Positions 1 to 9,278 of a stretch of DNA of 54,804 nt are shown here, one piece after another. The notes beneath the pieces are model-generated. The model was given only the letters and a program-made list of their open reading frames with translations. It made no database searches and was not told the origin of the DNA. The DNA is from an uncultured Acidobacteriota bacterium (GTDB lineage: Bacteria; Acidobacteriota; JAAYUB01): positions 1 through 54,804 of the forward strand of contig CALAMB010000142.1 in NCBI GenBank assembly GCA_937925645.1. The letters are read 5' to 3'. A program made the translations under genes and the position numbers. The stretch's first letter is position 1. Each line of letters starts with the position of its first letter.

Positions 1-440
1 GGCCCCTCCTTCCCCGCGCCGTCCACGGTGATCTTGACGTAACAGTCCCCCTTGAAAAAATTCAGGGTGATGATATCGCCGTATCCTTCGGCGCCGATCG
101 CCATGAAGAATCCGTTGGTGGGACGTTCCTGGCTGTAGATGCCGAAGGCGTCGGCGGGCGAGGCGTGCTGGTAGATCTCCACGGTGGTGGTGGCGCCGTT
201 TTTCCGTTGATAATTCTTCACCGCCAGCATGCGGAAGTTGCAGCTCAGGTAAGATTCAGCCGCGCCATTGATGTATTTGTAGAGCGACTCCGGCGCGTAC
301 AGCTCCACCTTGCCGCCGGACTGCCAGCCGGACGGAGCGGTCAGCCACTGCTCCGGACCGGCCGCCGAAGCGGGTTCGGCCAGGATCATGAAGGGAATCA
401 GGACGACAAGAATAGCGAGTGACCATCGGGACCGAAGCAT
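1..440 (-). CDS. Secreted DUF6599-like protein, 3' end outside window
   Basis: Only the first 146 codons lie in the window; the frame runs off its left edge on the minus strand. The start is ATG at 440 behind a GAGGTG ribosome site. Residues 1-27 form a signal peptide (RSR, a long hydrophobic stretch, then ASA-A), so the product should be exported. The mature part has LYKYINGAAESYL followed by a strand-rich stretch about quaternary-ammonium-free, mostly polar residues, which resembles the uncharacterised DUF6599 family. No catalytic motif is visible and the function is unknown. The family call rests on memory of that motif. It lies 173 bp downstream of the aldo/keto reductase gene on the same strand; I see no convincing promoter or terminator in that gap. 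Confidence 0.7.
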   Translation of the reverse strand, partial: MLRSRWSLAILVVLIPFMILAEPASAAGPEQWLTAPSGWQSGGKVELYAPESLYKYINGAAESYLSCNFRMLAVKNYQRKNGATTTVEIYQHASPADAFGIYSQERPTNGFFMAIGAEGYGDIITLNFFKGDCYVKITVDGAGKEG

Positions 441-613
441 ATTCACCTCTCGCACATGCCAACGGCATGCATGGATTGTGCGCCGCGACTGCGGGCCGGC
501 AAGCTGGGTGCAAACTGTATCCGCCGCGTCGGCTCGACGCGTTCCCGGCCGGCGCGGCCCGGGATTTACCGTTATGATGCCGGCTGACGGAGAAAGTTTT
601 CGGAACCCGCCGC

Positions 614-1831
614 TCAGCCCAGCAGGTCACGCGGCACGCCGCGCAGACGCGCGATGTCCCGGACCCGGTCCCGCACCGGGAAACCCTTGGCGCAGCGGAC
701 GTCGCACGTCGCACAGCCGGCGCACGGATCGCCGGGCAAGTCCAGCTCCGCCAGCACGTCGCGGGCCAGGCCGGGGTTCCGGTAACCGTACGCGTACATG
801 TAGCTCCGCATCAAATCTGGAATGGGCAGTGCCGCCGGGCATTGGGGCCGGCACCGGCCGCACTGTTGGCAGTACAAGCCGGCCAAGCCCGGTTGCTCGT
901 CGAGGTCCAGCCGCTCGGCGGGCGTCAGCTCAAGCCCGGCCATCACCTTCAGGTCGGTCTCCAACTGGTCGAAGGTGGTGAACCCCGGGATCGTGGTGTG
1001 CACGCTGGGTTCCTGCAGGACCCACTTGAGCGCGGCCGTCATGTTGATGGGCAGCAGGCGCTCGCGGTCCCAGTACACGCCGGCCTGGGTTTTCATGGCG
1101 ACAATCCCGAGCCCCGCCCCGGCCGCTTCGACGATCGCCTGGCGCACTGCCGCGCGGTGGTCCTGGCGGAAATTGTAGGCGGTGAGCACCACGTCGTAGA
1201 AGCCGCTGTCTTTCGCGGCACGGAGGACTTCCGGCTCGTTGGAGTGAGTGGAGACTCCGATGAAGCGCGCCTTGCCCGACTCCTTGATCTGGTTGGCCAC
1301 CTCGAGCATGGCCTCGTCGAGCACCCCCGCCCGGCTGGACACGTTGTGCAGGTACAGGATGTCCACGTAATCCGTGTCCAGGCGGCGCAGGCTGATCTCG
1401 AGCATATCGAGGTAGCGCGCCTTGCGCCGGGCGCCGTCGTCCCCGCCCGGCGGCGGGACCTTGGTGGCCAGCACCACGGCATCCCGTTTGACCGTCTTCA
1501 GCGCCTGCCCCACCATCTCCTCGTTCCGGCCGTTCTGGTAGCCGTGGGCGGTGTCCACGTGGTTGATGCCCGCGGCCAGCGCCGCCTCGACCAGGCGGGG
1601 GTTGTCGGCGTTCATCACGCCCATGCCCACGATGGACACGTTCAGGCCGGTCCGCCCCAGTGTCCGGGTGATCACCGGGCCCTTCGCCGGTGGTGCCGGT
1701 GCGGGTTCCGGCGAATGGGTGACCGGTTCCGGTGTGCGGCCGCAGGACGCGCCCAACGCCACGCCGGCCAGGCCGGCCAGACCCGCCTTCAGGAGCGTCC
1801 GCCGTTCCATGCTGTTGGACTCATCGCCCAT
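614..1831 (-). CDS. Tat-exported aldo/keto reductase with two 4Fe-4S motifs
   Basis: A 405-residue oxidoreductase. The start is ATG at 1831, preceded by GGGAGGTGACC; a longer frame to 1903 lacks such a site. Residues 8-30 read MERRTLLKAG then a hydrophobic run, a twin-arginine signal; the Cys after ALGAS could be a lipid anchor, but the lipobox is imperfect. The body is an AKR TIM barrel: DTAHGY gives the catalytic Asp and Tyr, ATKVP the Lys and LYLHN the His. The C-terminal 90 residues add CQQCGRCRPQCP and CAGCATCDVRC, two ferredoxin-type cluster motifs. Such ferredoxin-fused AKRs are known, but their substrates are mostly undefined. Export with folded cofactors fits a Tat substrate. It has its own promoter. 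Confidence 0.9.
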   Translation of the reverse strand: MGDESNSMERRTLLKAGLAGLAGVALGASCGRTPEPVTHSPEPAPAPPAKGPVITRTLGRTGLNVSIVGMGVMNADNPRLVEAALAAGINHVDTAHGYQNGRNEEMVGQALKTVKRDAVVLATKVPPPGGDDGARRKARYLDMLEISLRRLDTDYVDILYLHNVSSRAGVLDEAMLEVANQIKESGKARFIGVSTHSNEPEVLRAAKDSGFYDVVLTAYNFRQDHRAAVRQAIVEAAGAGLGIVAMKTQAGVYWDRERLLPINMTAALKWVLQEPSVHTTIPGFTTFDQLETDLKVMAGLELTPAERLDLDEQPGLAGLYCQQCGRCRPQCPAALPIPDLMRSYMYAYGYRNPGLARDVLAELDLPGDPCAGCATCDVRCAKGFPVRDRVRDIARLRGVPRDLLG

Positions 1832-1874
1832 GGTCACCTCCCGAAAATGTCGGCTGGATCTGAACGCTGGTATT

Positions 1875-1903
1875 ATTGTACGGTCGCCGGCGGCGAAAAG
1901 CAA
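1875..1903 (-). promoter_or_regulatory. Sigma70-type promoter of the aldo/keto reductase gene
   Basis: On the minus strand, TTGCTT (1898-1903) and TACAAT (1875-1880) are separated by exactly 17 bp. Transcription would start near 1868, giving a leader of about 37 nt to the ATG at 1831. Apart from this and the kinase promoter, the 389-bp interval 1832-2220 shows no other recognisable feature. Confidence 0.6.
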
Positions 1904-2089
1904 CGCGGCGCCGGCACCTGGGGCCCCCGCACGCGCCTATGGCTTCCGGGTGAGATCCTCCGGATTACACTGCATCCAGCCGGCTGGTCTTCTTCTGCCT
2001 CACCCCGGCTCAGCCCACATCAGGCGGCTCTGGTCGACTGATTCGATCGCCAGTCCTCCCGGGAGCCCGGTCACGCAGATGCATTCCCG

Positions 2090-2119
2090 TTGCGCCGTCC
2101 GCGGCTGATACTGTACAAT
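2090..2119 (+). promoter_or_regulatory. Promoter of the receptor kinase gene
   Basis: TTGCGC (2090-2095) and TACAAT (2114-2119) are spaced by 18 bp. A start near 2126 would give a leader of about 95 nt before the ATG at 2221. Confidence 0.5.
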
Positions 2120-2220
2120 CGGTTCAAGTTGATCCAGACCGTCCTGTTACGATCAGAACCGGCGTGCGCCTTTGCAGGCATTGACGGCGCACCTGACGAC
2201 AATCCACCGGGAGACCCGGA

Positions 2221-5046
2221 ATGATCGGCCGCACCGTCACCCATTATCGGATCCAGGAAAAACTCGGCGGCGGGGGCATGGGCGTGGTCTACCGGGCCGA
2301 GGACCTGAAGCTGGGCCGGACGGTGGCGCTGAAGTTCCTGCCGCCCGAGACGGTGCGGGACGACGAGGCCAAGCGGCGCTTCTTCCACGAGGCCCGTGCC
2401 GCCGCGGCGCTGGATCACCCCAACATCTGCACCGTCTACGAAGTCGATGAAACACCGGAAGGCGAAGTCTTCCTCGCGATGGCTTGCTATGACGGAGAGA
2501 CGTTGAAGGATCGGATCGCCCGCGGGCCGCTCCCGACGGCAGAGGCCGTCCGCATCGCTCTGCAGGCGTGCGACGGACTGGTCCGCGCGCATCAGCGAGG
2601 GATCGTCCACCGGGACATCAAGCCGGCGAACATCATGCTGACGGCGGACGGCACCGTGAAGATCGTTGACTTCGGCCTGGCCAAGCTGGCGGGACAGACT
2701 GCGCTCACCCGGACCGGCACCACCCTGGGCACCGTCACCTACATGGCGCCGGAGCAAGCGCGGGGAGCCGCCGTGGACGGGCGGGCCGATGTCTGGGCTT
2801 TGGGGGCGGTGCTTTACGAGATGCTCACCGGCCGGCCGCCCTTTGCCGGCGAATACGCGCAGGCGGTCATCTACTCCATCCTCAACGAGGCGCCCGAGCA
2901 GCCTTCACACCTGCGGTCGGACCTGCCCGCCGCTTTGGAGACTGTGATCGCCCGGGCGCTGGCCAAGGACCCGGAGCAACGGGTTCCCGGAGTCGCCGAG
3001 CTGGCCGCGGCGCTCCGCGCGCTCGGCCTCGATCCGTCAACATCCCCTCCACTTGCGGAAACACAACCGCTGGTAGTTACTCCCGGAACAGCCTCAGGCG
3101 CCCAGCCAGCCGGTTCAGATGAAGGCGCTAGCATCTCCGCGGGGATGGCCAGGCCCCGCCCTCCGTGGTGGTTGTACGCCGCCGCGATCCCCTTTGTTTG
3201 CTATACACTCTTCATGATCTTCCAGTATTTCTTCGGACTGGAAAGCCCTGGTATTGTGTACAGCCGTTCCGACAGCGGGATTCTGCTCACCGAGGTCAGT
3301 GAGAATTCCGCCGCGGTCCGGGCGGGACTCCAGGCCGGCGACCGGATCGTGACCGTGGACGGCCACCCGGCCTCATGGGATGTGATGAGGCACTTTTATT
3401 TTCATGCCGAGGGAGGGCGGGAGTATCGTTTGGAATATGTCCGCCAGAAAATCCCTCGGACCGCCACGCTCGTTCTCGGACCGGTGCCTTGGCGCTACTG
3501 GCTCAGTCAGGACGGGCTGAACGAGCTGGGTCACATTTTCATTTCGCTGGTGTTTATTGTCCTCGCGGTTTTGATCGCCTTCTCCCGCTCAAGAGATTCT
3601 GTGGCCCTCACCGGCGCCCTCTGGATGGCCACGTGGAGCATCCCCATCACCTGGCTGCTCATGGGGGTGCCGCCGGGTTTCAACAGGATCATCGGTCAGT
3701 TTCCCCTTCCGCTGGCGGTCGCCATCCTGCTGGCCCCGATCATCTCCATCGGTCTTTCCGCCGAGCTCGGTCTCATTTTCATGGCATCGTTCCCGCGGCG
3801 GATTTTCCAGGCGCGCTGGATTTACATCGTGCTGTGGCTGTCCGCCATTCCCCGGTTTCTCATCATGGGGTACGCGATATTGAAGACCCACTTTTCGACC
3901 ACTCCTTTCGTGCAATGGCCCGGGGTGCTCCAGGTATTCGGATCGATCCGCGCCTTGTACTGGATCGGCGCCATCTGTCTATTGATTTACAGTTTCCGGA
4001 CCCTGCGGGATAAAAATGAGCGGCGGCGGTTGCGTCTCCTGTTCATCGGCTTCTGCGCCTTTTTCATCCTCGGCCTGCTTCACACTCTCTGCTCCTTCCG
4101 GATGTGGGAGTTTCAAAGAACATTGATCATCTTCTATTGGAACACTCCCCTGCCCCTGGTGGTGTCGCTGCTCCTGGCGATGTCGGTGGGCCTGATAGCC
4201 GTGGCTATCGTCAAGCACCGGCTGTTCGGCCTGCGGATGATGATCCGCCGGGGACTGCAGTACGCGGCAGCCCGGGGGCTCCTTCTGGGCCTCGCGCCCG
4301 CCTGCGCCGCGGTCCTCGTGGGCGATCTCCTGCTCCACGCCGACCAGCCCCTCGGCGCCATCCTGGCTTCCAGAGGATGGTTCTACGCCGCTCTCGGGAT
4401 CGGCGGCGCAGCCGCCCACTTCAACCGGAAAACGTGGCTGGAAGCCCTGGACCGACGGTTCTTCCGCGAGCGCTACGACGCCCGCCGGATCCTGGCCGAC
4501 CTGGTCCAGGAAATCCGCCAGGCCGGCGATGCCGCCTCGGCCGCCCGGCAGGTGACCGCCCGGATCGCCGCGGCGCTCCATTCAGAATACGCCGCCTTGC
4601 TGGTGAGGGATCCGGAGGCGCCGGCCTTCTACATAATGGCCGCGTCCTGTGGGCCATCCGCCTCGACATTCTCGACGCCGGCGGATCCTTCCACCCTGGC
4701 CCTTCACCAGATACCGCTCCCGGCCTCGGGAAAGCTGATCACACTCATCCGCGTGCTGGAGAAGCCGGTGGAAATCAGCATGTCGGAATCCAACTGGCTC
4801 CGGAAACAGCTTCCCGCGTCGGAGACGGAGTGGTTGCAACAGGTCCGGATCGAATGGCTGTTCCCGGTACGCCTCGGCGCCGATGGCGCGGAAATCCTGC
4901 TGGCGCTCGGCCCGAAGCGTTCGGAGGAGCCGTACTCGCAGGAGGACCAGGACCTGTTGACGGCCGTGACCGGCGCCCTGGCCCTCCGCCTGGACACGCC
5001 GTCCGCTCCCGTGCCGCCCCAGCCGTGGGCGCCGGCTCTGCGCTGA
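2221..5046 (+). CDS. Ser/Thr kinase with PDZ, membrane and GAF-like regions
   Basis: A 941-residue receptor-like kinase; the ATG at 2221 follows GGGAG with 7-nt spacing. Residues 1-275 form a complete PknB-type kinase: glycine loop [16 protein letters not shown] with Lys38, HRD at 130-132, DFG at 150-152 and APE at 176-178, so it should be active. A linker leads to a transmembrane segment near 320-340, then a PDZ-like domain (about 350-400, [17 protein letters not shown]). Several more hydrophobic segments follow from about 440 to 740. The last 200 residues ([15 protein letters not shown] onward) look like a GAF-type sensor. No histidine kinase or phosphatase domain follows. It probably phosphorylates cytosolic targets in response to an envelope or ligand signal; the targets are unknown. 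Transcribed alone. Confidence 0.92.
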   Translation: MIGRTVTHYRIQEKLGGGGMGVVYRAEDLKLGRTVALKFLPPETVRDDEAKRRFFHEARAAAALDHPNICTVYEVDETPEGEVFLAMACYDGETLKDRIARGPLPTAEAVRIALQACDGLVRAHQRGIVHRDIKPANIMLTADGTVKIVDFGLAKLAGQTALTRTGTTLGTVTYMAPEQARGAAVDGRADVWALGAVLYEMLTGRPPFAGEYAQAVIYSILNEAPEQPSHLRSDLPAALETVIARALAKDPEQRVPGVAELAAALRALGLDPSTSPPLAETQPLVVTPGTASGAQPAGSDEGASISAGMARPRPPWWLYAAAIPFVCYTLFMIFQYFFGLESPGIVYSRSDSGILLTEVSENSAAVRAGLQAGDRIVTVDGHPASWDVMRHFYFHAEGGREYRLEYVRQKIPRTATLVLGPVPWRYWLSQDGLNELGHIFISLVFIVLAVLIAFSRSRDSVALTGALWMATWSIPITWLLMGVPPGFNRIIGQFPLPLAVAILLAPIISIGLSAELGLIFMASFPRRIFQARWIYIVLWLSAIPRFLIMGYAILKTHFSTTPFVQWPGVLQVFGSIRALYWIGAICLLIYSFRTLRDKNERRRLRLLFIGFCAFFILGLLHTLCSFRMWEFQRTLIIFYWNTPLPLVVSLLLAMSVGLIAVAIVKHRLFGLRMMIRRGLQYAAARGLLLGLAPACAAVLVGDLLLHADQPLGAILASRGWFYAALGIGGAAAHFNRKTWLEALDRRFFRERYDARRILADLVQEIRQAGDAASAARQVTARIAAALHSEYAALLVRDPEAPAFYIMAASCGPSASTFSTPADPSTLALHQIPLPASGKLITLIRVLEKPVEISMSESNWLRKQLPASETEWLQQVRIEWLFPVRLGADGAEILLALGPKRSEEPYSQEDQDLLTAVTGALALRLDTPSAPVPPQPWAPALR

Positions 5047-5064
5047 CCACCACCTGCCTCAAGC

Positions 5065-5098
5065 AAAACGGGCATCACCGCCCGGCGGAGATGCCCGT
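5065..5098 (-). terminator. Rho-independent terminator after tRNA-Leu
   Basis: The 9-bp inverted repeat ACGGGCATC / GATGCCCGT (5068-5076 and 5090-5098) encloses a GC-rich loop that can itself pair. Read on the minus strand it ends in TTTT (5065-5068), just downstream of tRNA-Leu. In the plus direction it may also stop the kinase transcript that ends at 5046. Confidence 0.75.
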
Positions 5099-5105
5099 GT
5101 ATATT

Positions 5106-5193
5106 TGGTGCCGATGGCCGGACTTGAACCGGCACGCCCCTTGCGGAGCCAGGGATTTTAAGTCCCTTGTGTCTGCCATTCCACCACATCGGC
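5106..5193 (-). tRNA. tRNA-Leu (UAA)
   Basis: A minus-strand 88-nt tRNA with encoded CCA. The acceptor arm pairs GCCGATG with CATCGGC, the anticodon loop is CTTAAAA (anticodon UAA), the T loop is GGTTCAAGTCC, and there is a long class-II variable arm (TGGCTCCGCAAGGGGCG), which fits leucine. Confidence 0.97.
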
Positions 5194-5204
5194 AGCATTT
5201 CTCT

Positions 5205-5232
5205 CACCACAAAGGCACAAAGAACACAAAGG
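5205..5232 (+). repeat. Dispersed CACCACAAAG repeat, copy A
   Basis: This AC/AG-rich stretch (CACCACAAAGGCACAAAGAA followed by CACAAAGG) matches copies at 5325-5354 (inverted) and 6964-6992. It lies between tRNA-Leu and tRNA-Cys. The short frames through it are not genes. Confidence 0.7.
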
Positions 5233-5324
5233 AAAACAATGAGTTGCGGGCCACACCAAGCCTCGCCCGCCATCTTGTCTTTGGCCAGACTATTATAAAG
5301 GGACGGTGGCCTGGACACTAAAAA

Positions 5325-5354
5325 TTCTTTGTGTCCTCTGTGAACTCTGTGGTG
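5325..5354 (-). repeat. Dispersed CACCACAAAG repeat, copy B (inverted)
   Basis: On the minus strand it reads CACCACAGAGTTCACAGAGG then ACACAAAGAA. It is in inverted orientation to copy A, and the two bracket a roughly 90-bp segment that carries a TATAAT-like box (minus strand, 5292-5297) which could serve tRNA-Leu. Confidence 0.7.
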
Positions 5355-5371
5355 AAAAAAGAAGGGAAAAA

Positions 5372-5447
5372 TGGAGGCGGCGAGCGGACTCGAACCGCTG
5401 AATGGAGGTTTTGCAGACCTCTCCCTTAGCCTCTTGGGTACGCCGCC
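5372..5447 (-). tRNA. tRNA-Cys (GCA)
   Basis: A minus-strand 76-nt tRNA with encoded CCA. The acceptor arm is GGCGGCG/CGCCGCC, the anticodon stem-loop GAGGT-CTGCAAA-ACCTC gives anticodon GCA, and the T loop is GGTTCGAGTCC. It lies just downstream of the tRNA-Gly terminator; I see no strong promoter of its own, so read-through may supply it. Confidence 0.97.
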
Positions 5448-5465
5448 TCAAAGAACCGAGGGGAC

Positions 5466-5489
5466 AAAAAAGAGCCCATGCCGGGCTCT
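5466..5489 (-). terminator. Rho-independent terminator after tRNA-Gly
   Basis: A perfect 7-bp stem AGAGCCC/GGGCTCT with a 5-nt loop (5471-5489) is followed on the minus strand by six T residues, between tRNA-Gly and tRNA-Cys. Confidence 0.85.
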
Positions 5490-5507
5490 GGAATCTTTGA
5501 AAAAATC

Positions 5508-5582
<75 letters not shown>

Positions 5583-5596
5583 TCACCAAGGCGGGG

Positions 5597-5625
5597 ATTC
5601 TAACAAAGCCGGCTTGGGCTGTCAA
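5597..5625 (-). promoter_or_regulatory. Strong sigma70-type promoter for tRNA-Gly
   Basis: On the minus strand, TTGACA (5620-5625) and TAGAAT (5597-5602) are spaced by 17 bp, close to consensus, with the mature tRNA 5' end 14 bp past the -10 box. Confidence 0.8.
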
Positions 5626-5688
5626 CACCAAATCTGCCCCGATCCGCCACGCGGCGGCCGGCGACCGCCCGCCCGAGGGCGTCCGCGT

Positions 5689-6924
5689 CTAACGGCCCAG
5701 CAGGTCCAGCGCCACGCGGCAGACCAACTGGCAAAAATCGACCAGTTGGGCTACTTCCACGAACTCGTTGGTCACGTGAAACGCCTCGTCGTCCCCCGGG
5801 CCCCACCCCACGGCGATCACGCCGTGGACGTTGAGCACCTTGGCGAACGTGCCGCCGCCCATCCCGAACACCTCGGGCCGAAATCCCAGAACCTCGCCGC
5901 ACTGCCGCTGGATGGCGTGGACCACGGGATTGTCCGGATCCACCTGGTGCGGCTCGGTCCAGGCCTGGAACTCGAGCTTGAACTCCCCCGCCTCTTCCCG
6001 GCAACAGGCCAACAGCTGGTCCTCCACCTGCTGGCGTGTCATCCCGGGCACCGTGCGGATGTCCAGGTAGGCGACGCATTCCCCTGGCACGATGTTGGGT
6101 GCGGCGCCGCCGTGGATCTCGCCCAGGTTCAGGGTGGGCGCGCCCAGTTGCGGGTGCACGTCGTGAACCAGCTGCAGCGTTTCGATGCGGGTCACCAGAC
6201 GGGCCATCCGGTAGACGGCGTTGACGCCGCGCTCCGGCGTGGAGCCGTGGGCCTGGCGTCCGATCGACGTGATCTTGACCACGGCGCGTCCCTTCTCGGC
6301 GATGTCGATCCGCTTCATGTTTTCGCCGATATCCGGGATGATGGCCCAGGTGGGGTTGATCCGCTGCTCTTCCATCAGGAATCCGATCCCGAAATCCGCA
6401 CCGTCCGGATCGGTGGCCTCCTCGTCGGACAGGGCGGCGATCTGAAGCTCGCCCGCCAGCGCGTCCTCACCGACGGTCTCCTTCAGGATGCGGGCGGCCA
6501 GCAGGATCGCGGCCAGCGGCCCCTTGTTGTCCAGAACGCCGCGGCCGAAGGCCTTGCCGTCGCGGACGGTGACCGTGTACGGATCCGAATCCCAGCCGTC
6601 GCCGGGCGGGACGATGTCCATGTGACCGGCCAGAAGCAGCCGCTGCCCCGTCCGGTCCCGGCCGAGCCGGCCGATCACGTTGGGCCGGCCCTCATGCCGG
6701 GCGTGCACGTCGTAGCGGACGCCCCACCGGTCGAACTCGCGGGTGACGATCTCCGCCACGCGGTATTCCTCGCCGCGGAACTGGAGGTACGGGTGCTCGG
6801 CGAGCTTCTCGCTCACCACGTTGACCGTCCGCTGGGCCACCATTTCCGACAGCAAGGCCAGCAGGTCCTCGGCGATTCGGGACCGGTTCTGCTCAAAGTA
6901 ATCATGGATTGACTGGCTCATCAT
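5689..6924 (-). CDS. M20 family (ArgE/DapE-type) metallo-deacylase
   Basis: A 411-residue soluble hydrolase of the M20 family, which removes acyl groups or cleaves terminal peptide bonds using two zinc ions. Visible ligands and catalytic residues: H101 and D103 in AGHMDIV, bridging D132 in GVLDNKGPLAA, and the E168-E169 pair in LSDEEA. The central dimerisation (lid) domain lies at about 200-310 and the length is normal. Two ATG codons are adjacent at 6924 and 6921, behind GGGGAGTGA. There is no signal peptide. The neighbours (tRNA genes downstream, histidine kinase upstream) do not reveal the substrate, so ArgE, DapE or a dipeptidase role cannot be separated. Confidence 0.9.
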   Translation of the reverse strand: MMSQSIHDYFEQNRSRIAEDLLALLSEMVAQRTVNVVSEKLAEHPYLQFRGEEYRVAEIVTREFDRWGVRYDVHARHEGRPNVIGRLGRDRTGQRLLLAGHMDIVPPGDGWDSDPYTVTVRDGKAFGRGVLDNKGPLAAILLAARILKETVGEDALAGELQIAALSDEEATDPDGADFGIGFLMEEQRINPTWAIIPDIGENMKRIDIAEKGRAVVKITSIGRQAHGSTPERGVNAVYRMARLVTRIETLQLVHDVHPQLGAPTLNLGEIHGGAAPNIVPGECVAYLDIRTVPGMTRQQVEDQLLACCREEAGEFKLEFQAWTEPHQVDPDNPVVHAIQRQCGEVLGFRPEVFGMGGGTFAKVLNVHGVIAVGWGPGDDEAFHVTNEFVEVAQLVDFCQLVCRVALDLLGR

Positions 6925-6963
6925 TCACTCCCCACCGATCAAATTCAGGAATAAAACTCATTT

Positions 6964-6992
6964 CACCACAAAGTCACGAAGGACACAAAGAA
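6964..6992 (+). repeat. Dispersed CACCACAAAG repeat, copy C
   Basis: CACCACAAAGTCACGAAGGA followed by CACAAAGAA, a third copy of the element seen at 5205 and 5325. It sits in the gap between the M20 and NtrY-like genes. Confidence 0.7.
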
Positions 6993-7043
6993 TCTTTGAC
7001 TGTTTTTGACGGCGCCTGAACCCGGAGACACGAACCGGCCGGG

Positions 7044-9278
7044 TCAGGTCTCCTCGGGAGTGCGGAGGTGGGTGAATTCCACCACAAAGCGGCAGCCTTG
7101 CGGCTGGACCGACTCGGCCCGAACCGCGGCTTCGTGATCATCGAGGATCTTCTTGACGATGGTCAGCCCCAGCCCCATTCCCTCTTTTTTCGTGGAGAAG
7201 TAAGGCAGGAAGAGGTTCTCCCAATGTTCATCGGCAAGTCCCCGGCCCTCGTCCTCGACGCTGAGGTGCACCCGGCGGCTCTCTTCCCGGTAGGCGGTGA
7301 TTACCGTGATCCGACCGTCGCCGCCGGCCTCGGCCACGGCGTCCGCGGCGTTGCGAAGCAGGTTGTTGATGACCAGCCGGATCAGCTCCCGATCCAGGTA
7401 GACCGGCGGCAGGCCGGGATCCAGAACCAACGCCACGCGCCGCTCCGGATGGGCGACGCGGAAGGCCGCCGTCGCTTCGTCGACCAGCTGATTCAGGTTG
7501 ACCGGCAGCATCACGGGGTTGGGCAGCCGGGCGAAGCGGCTGAACTCCTCCACCAGGTACTTCAGGTTGCCGGTTTCCGACTGGACGGTGGCCAACCCGT
7601 CATCCAGGAGCTGGCGGAAATGGCCGACCGATTCGCTGCCCGGCAGGGCGCCTTCGTCCTGCAGACGCCCGAACTGCTTGCGGATCCGTTCCACAAAGAG
7701 CTGGATGGGGGTGAGCGGATTTTTGATCTCGTGGGCCAGCCGCTTGGCGACCTCCTGCCAGGCCGCCGCTTTTTCCGTCCGGATCAGGTCGCTGACGTCG
7801 TCGAAAACCACGACGTAGCCGGTCACCCGTCCCTCGGTGTCGCGCATGGCTGACACGGTGACGGCAAAGTGCATGGTCCGCTTGCCGGTCTCGAACGTGA
7901 TTTCCCGGCTGACCCGCTGGTGGAACTCGGCCTCCTGGAGGAGCCGTTGCAGCTCGGGCATCTTCTCCGGCGGAATCACTTCCTGCAGGTGCGTGACGCC
8001 GTCCTGGACGCGGCGCTGTTTGAGGAGGTGGCGCGTGGCGGTATTGGAGCTGGTGATCCGCAGATCGGCGTCCACCGAAACGACACCCGTGGCCACGCTG
8101 TCCAGCACGGTCTGGATGAACGTGTTGCGCGCTTCCAATTCCTGGTTCATCCGGGTCAGCACGGCGTTGGCCTGCTCGATGGCCGCCTGGCCGCGGGCCA
8201 GTTCCTCCGTCATCCGGTTAAACGACTGAATCAGCGTGCCGAACTCGTCGCTGGATTCCCACTCGATGGGCCGGCTCCAGTCGCGCGCCGCCACCCGCTG
8301 CGATCCCTCGATCAGGGCTTGCACCGGTCCCGTGATCTGCTTGGAGATGTAAATCCCGAACCAGACGAAGGCGAACAGGAGGCTGATGCCGGCGAAGCTG
8401 ACGATCAGGAGATACTGCCAGCGGAGCAGTTCCACCTGGTTTTTCAGCCGGAAATATTCCTGGTACGCCCTGATGATCAGGTAAGACCGATAGGCCACGG
8501 AGCCGGGCAGACCCTTCAGAAAAACCAGAATGCCCCGGTCGTCCCACGGGCTCGGCGCAAAACACACCACCACGTCCCGGTCCGGATGATTTTCCACGAA
8601 GTGGGCGATCTCGCCGGGGCGCACATTCCGCACCACCAGCGCCGGATCGCTCAGCGTCACCGCCGGCCGCCCACGATCCGGCGGGGCGCTGTCCTGGCGG
8701 CGCACGCGGCCCCTGGCGTCCAGCAGCAGCACGGCGTCCAGCCGGCGGCGCCGGCGGAAATCGGCTACATCCTCCCAGGCCAGCGCGCCGCTGGCGGCGT
8801 CGCTCCGAAAATCGGCCATTTCGCCCCGGACGCCGTCGATGGCGGTGATGTAATACGAGCGGGCCAGCTCCTCCGAGTGGCGAAGGATCTCTTCGGCCGG
8901 CGCCGAAAACCACTGGCTGATGCTCCGGTTGATGACGGTGTACGCCAGGAAGACGAACAGCCCCGTCGGGACAATGGCCAGCGCCAGGAACGCCAGCGTG
9001 AGCTTGGTCTTCACGCTGGCGAACACCGTCCGCTCCCGTTTCTCGAAGAACGTCTTCACCAGGTAACGGGCGAGCACCAGCACGAGCACCAGGATGAACA
9101 GCACGTTCATCACCGTGAGCACGGCCAGCAGGATCGCCTGCAGGTTGAAGGTGGGCGATTCGATCCCGCCGCCGCCCAACTGGTACTGAGTGAAGAGCAG
9201 CGCGGCCAGCGCCAACAGGATCCCCAGGGCCAGCAGGGTGATCTTCAGCTTGGTGAGCGGTGGCGGCGTCTGCTTCAT
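7044..9278 (-). CDS. NtrY-like membrane sensor histidine kinase
   Basis: A 744-residue sensor kinase. The chosen ATG at 9278 overlaps the stop of the upstream gene (ATGA), so it is translationally coupled; the longer frame to 9443 is an artefact. Hydrophobic segments at about 11-31, 47-71 and 93-117 are followed by an extracytoplasmic sensor region to about 288, another membrane segment (290-310), HAMP (310-365), PAS (about 385-500), HisKA with RLAHEIKNPLTP (phospho-acceptor H516) and HATPase_c (NNLLRNAADAV, GRGLADE, GMGLGLTIVK). This is the NtrY architecture. No NtrX-type response regulator is adjacent, so the partner must be elsewhere. It forms an operon with DUF4390 and the amidohydrolase. 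Confidence 0.92.
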   Translation of the reverse strand: MKQTPPPLTKLKITLLALGILLALAALLFTQYQLGGGGIESPTFNLQAILLAVLTVMNVLFILVLVLVLARYLVKTFFEKRERTVFASVKTKLTLAFLALAIVPTGLFVFLAYTVINRSISQWFSAPAEEILRHSEELARSYYITAIDGVRGEMADFRSDAASGALAWEDVADFRRRRRLDAVLLLDARGRVRRQDSAPPDRGRPAVTLSDPALVVRNVRPGEIAHFVENHPDRDVVVCFAPSPWDDRGILVFLKGLPGSVAYRSYLIIRAYQEYFRLKNQVELLRWQYLLIVSFAGISLLFAFVWFGIYISKQITGPVQALIEGSQRVAARDWSRPIEWESSDEFGTLIQSFNRMTEELARGQAAIEQANAVLTRMNQELEARNTFIQTVLDSVATGVVSVDADLRITSSNTATRHLLKQRRVQDGVTHLQEVIPPEKMPELQRLLQEAEFHQRVSREITFETGKRTMHFAVTVSAMRDTEGRVTGYVVVFDDVSDLIRTEKAAAWQEVAKRLAHEIKNPLTPIQLFVERIRKQFGRLQDEGALPGSESVGHFRQLLDDGLATVQSETGNLKYLVEEFSRFARLPNPVMLPVNLNQLVDEATAAFRVAHPERRVALVLDPGLPPVYLDRELIRLVINNLLRNAADAVAEAGGDGRITVITAYREESRRVHLSVEDEGRGLADEHWENLFLPYFSTKKEGMGLGLTIVKKILDDHEAAVRAESVQPQGCRFVVEFTHLRTPEET

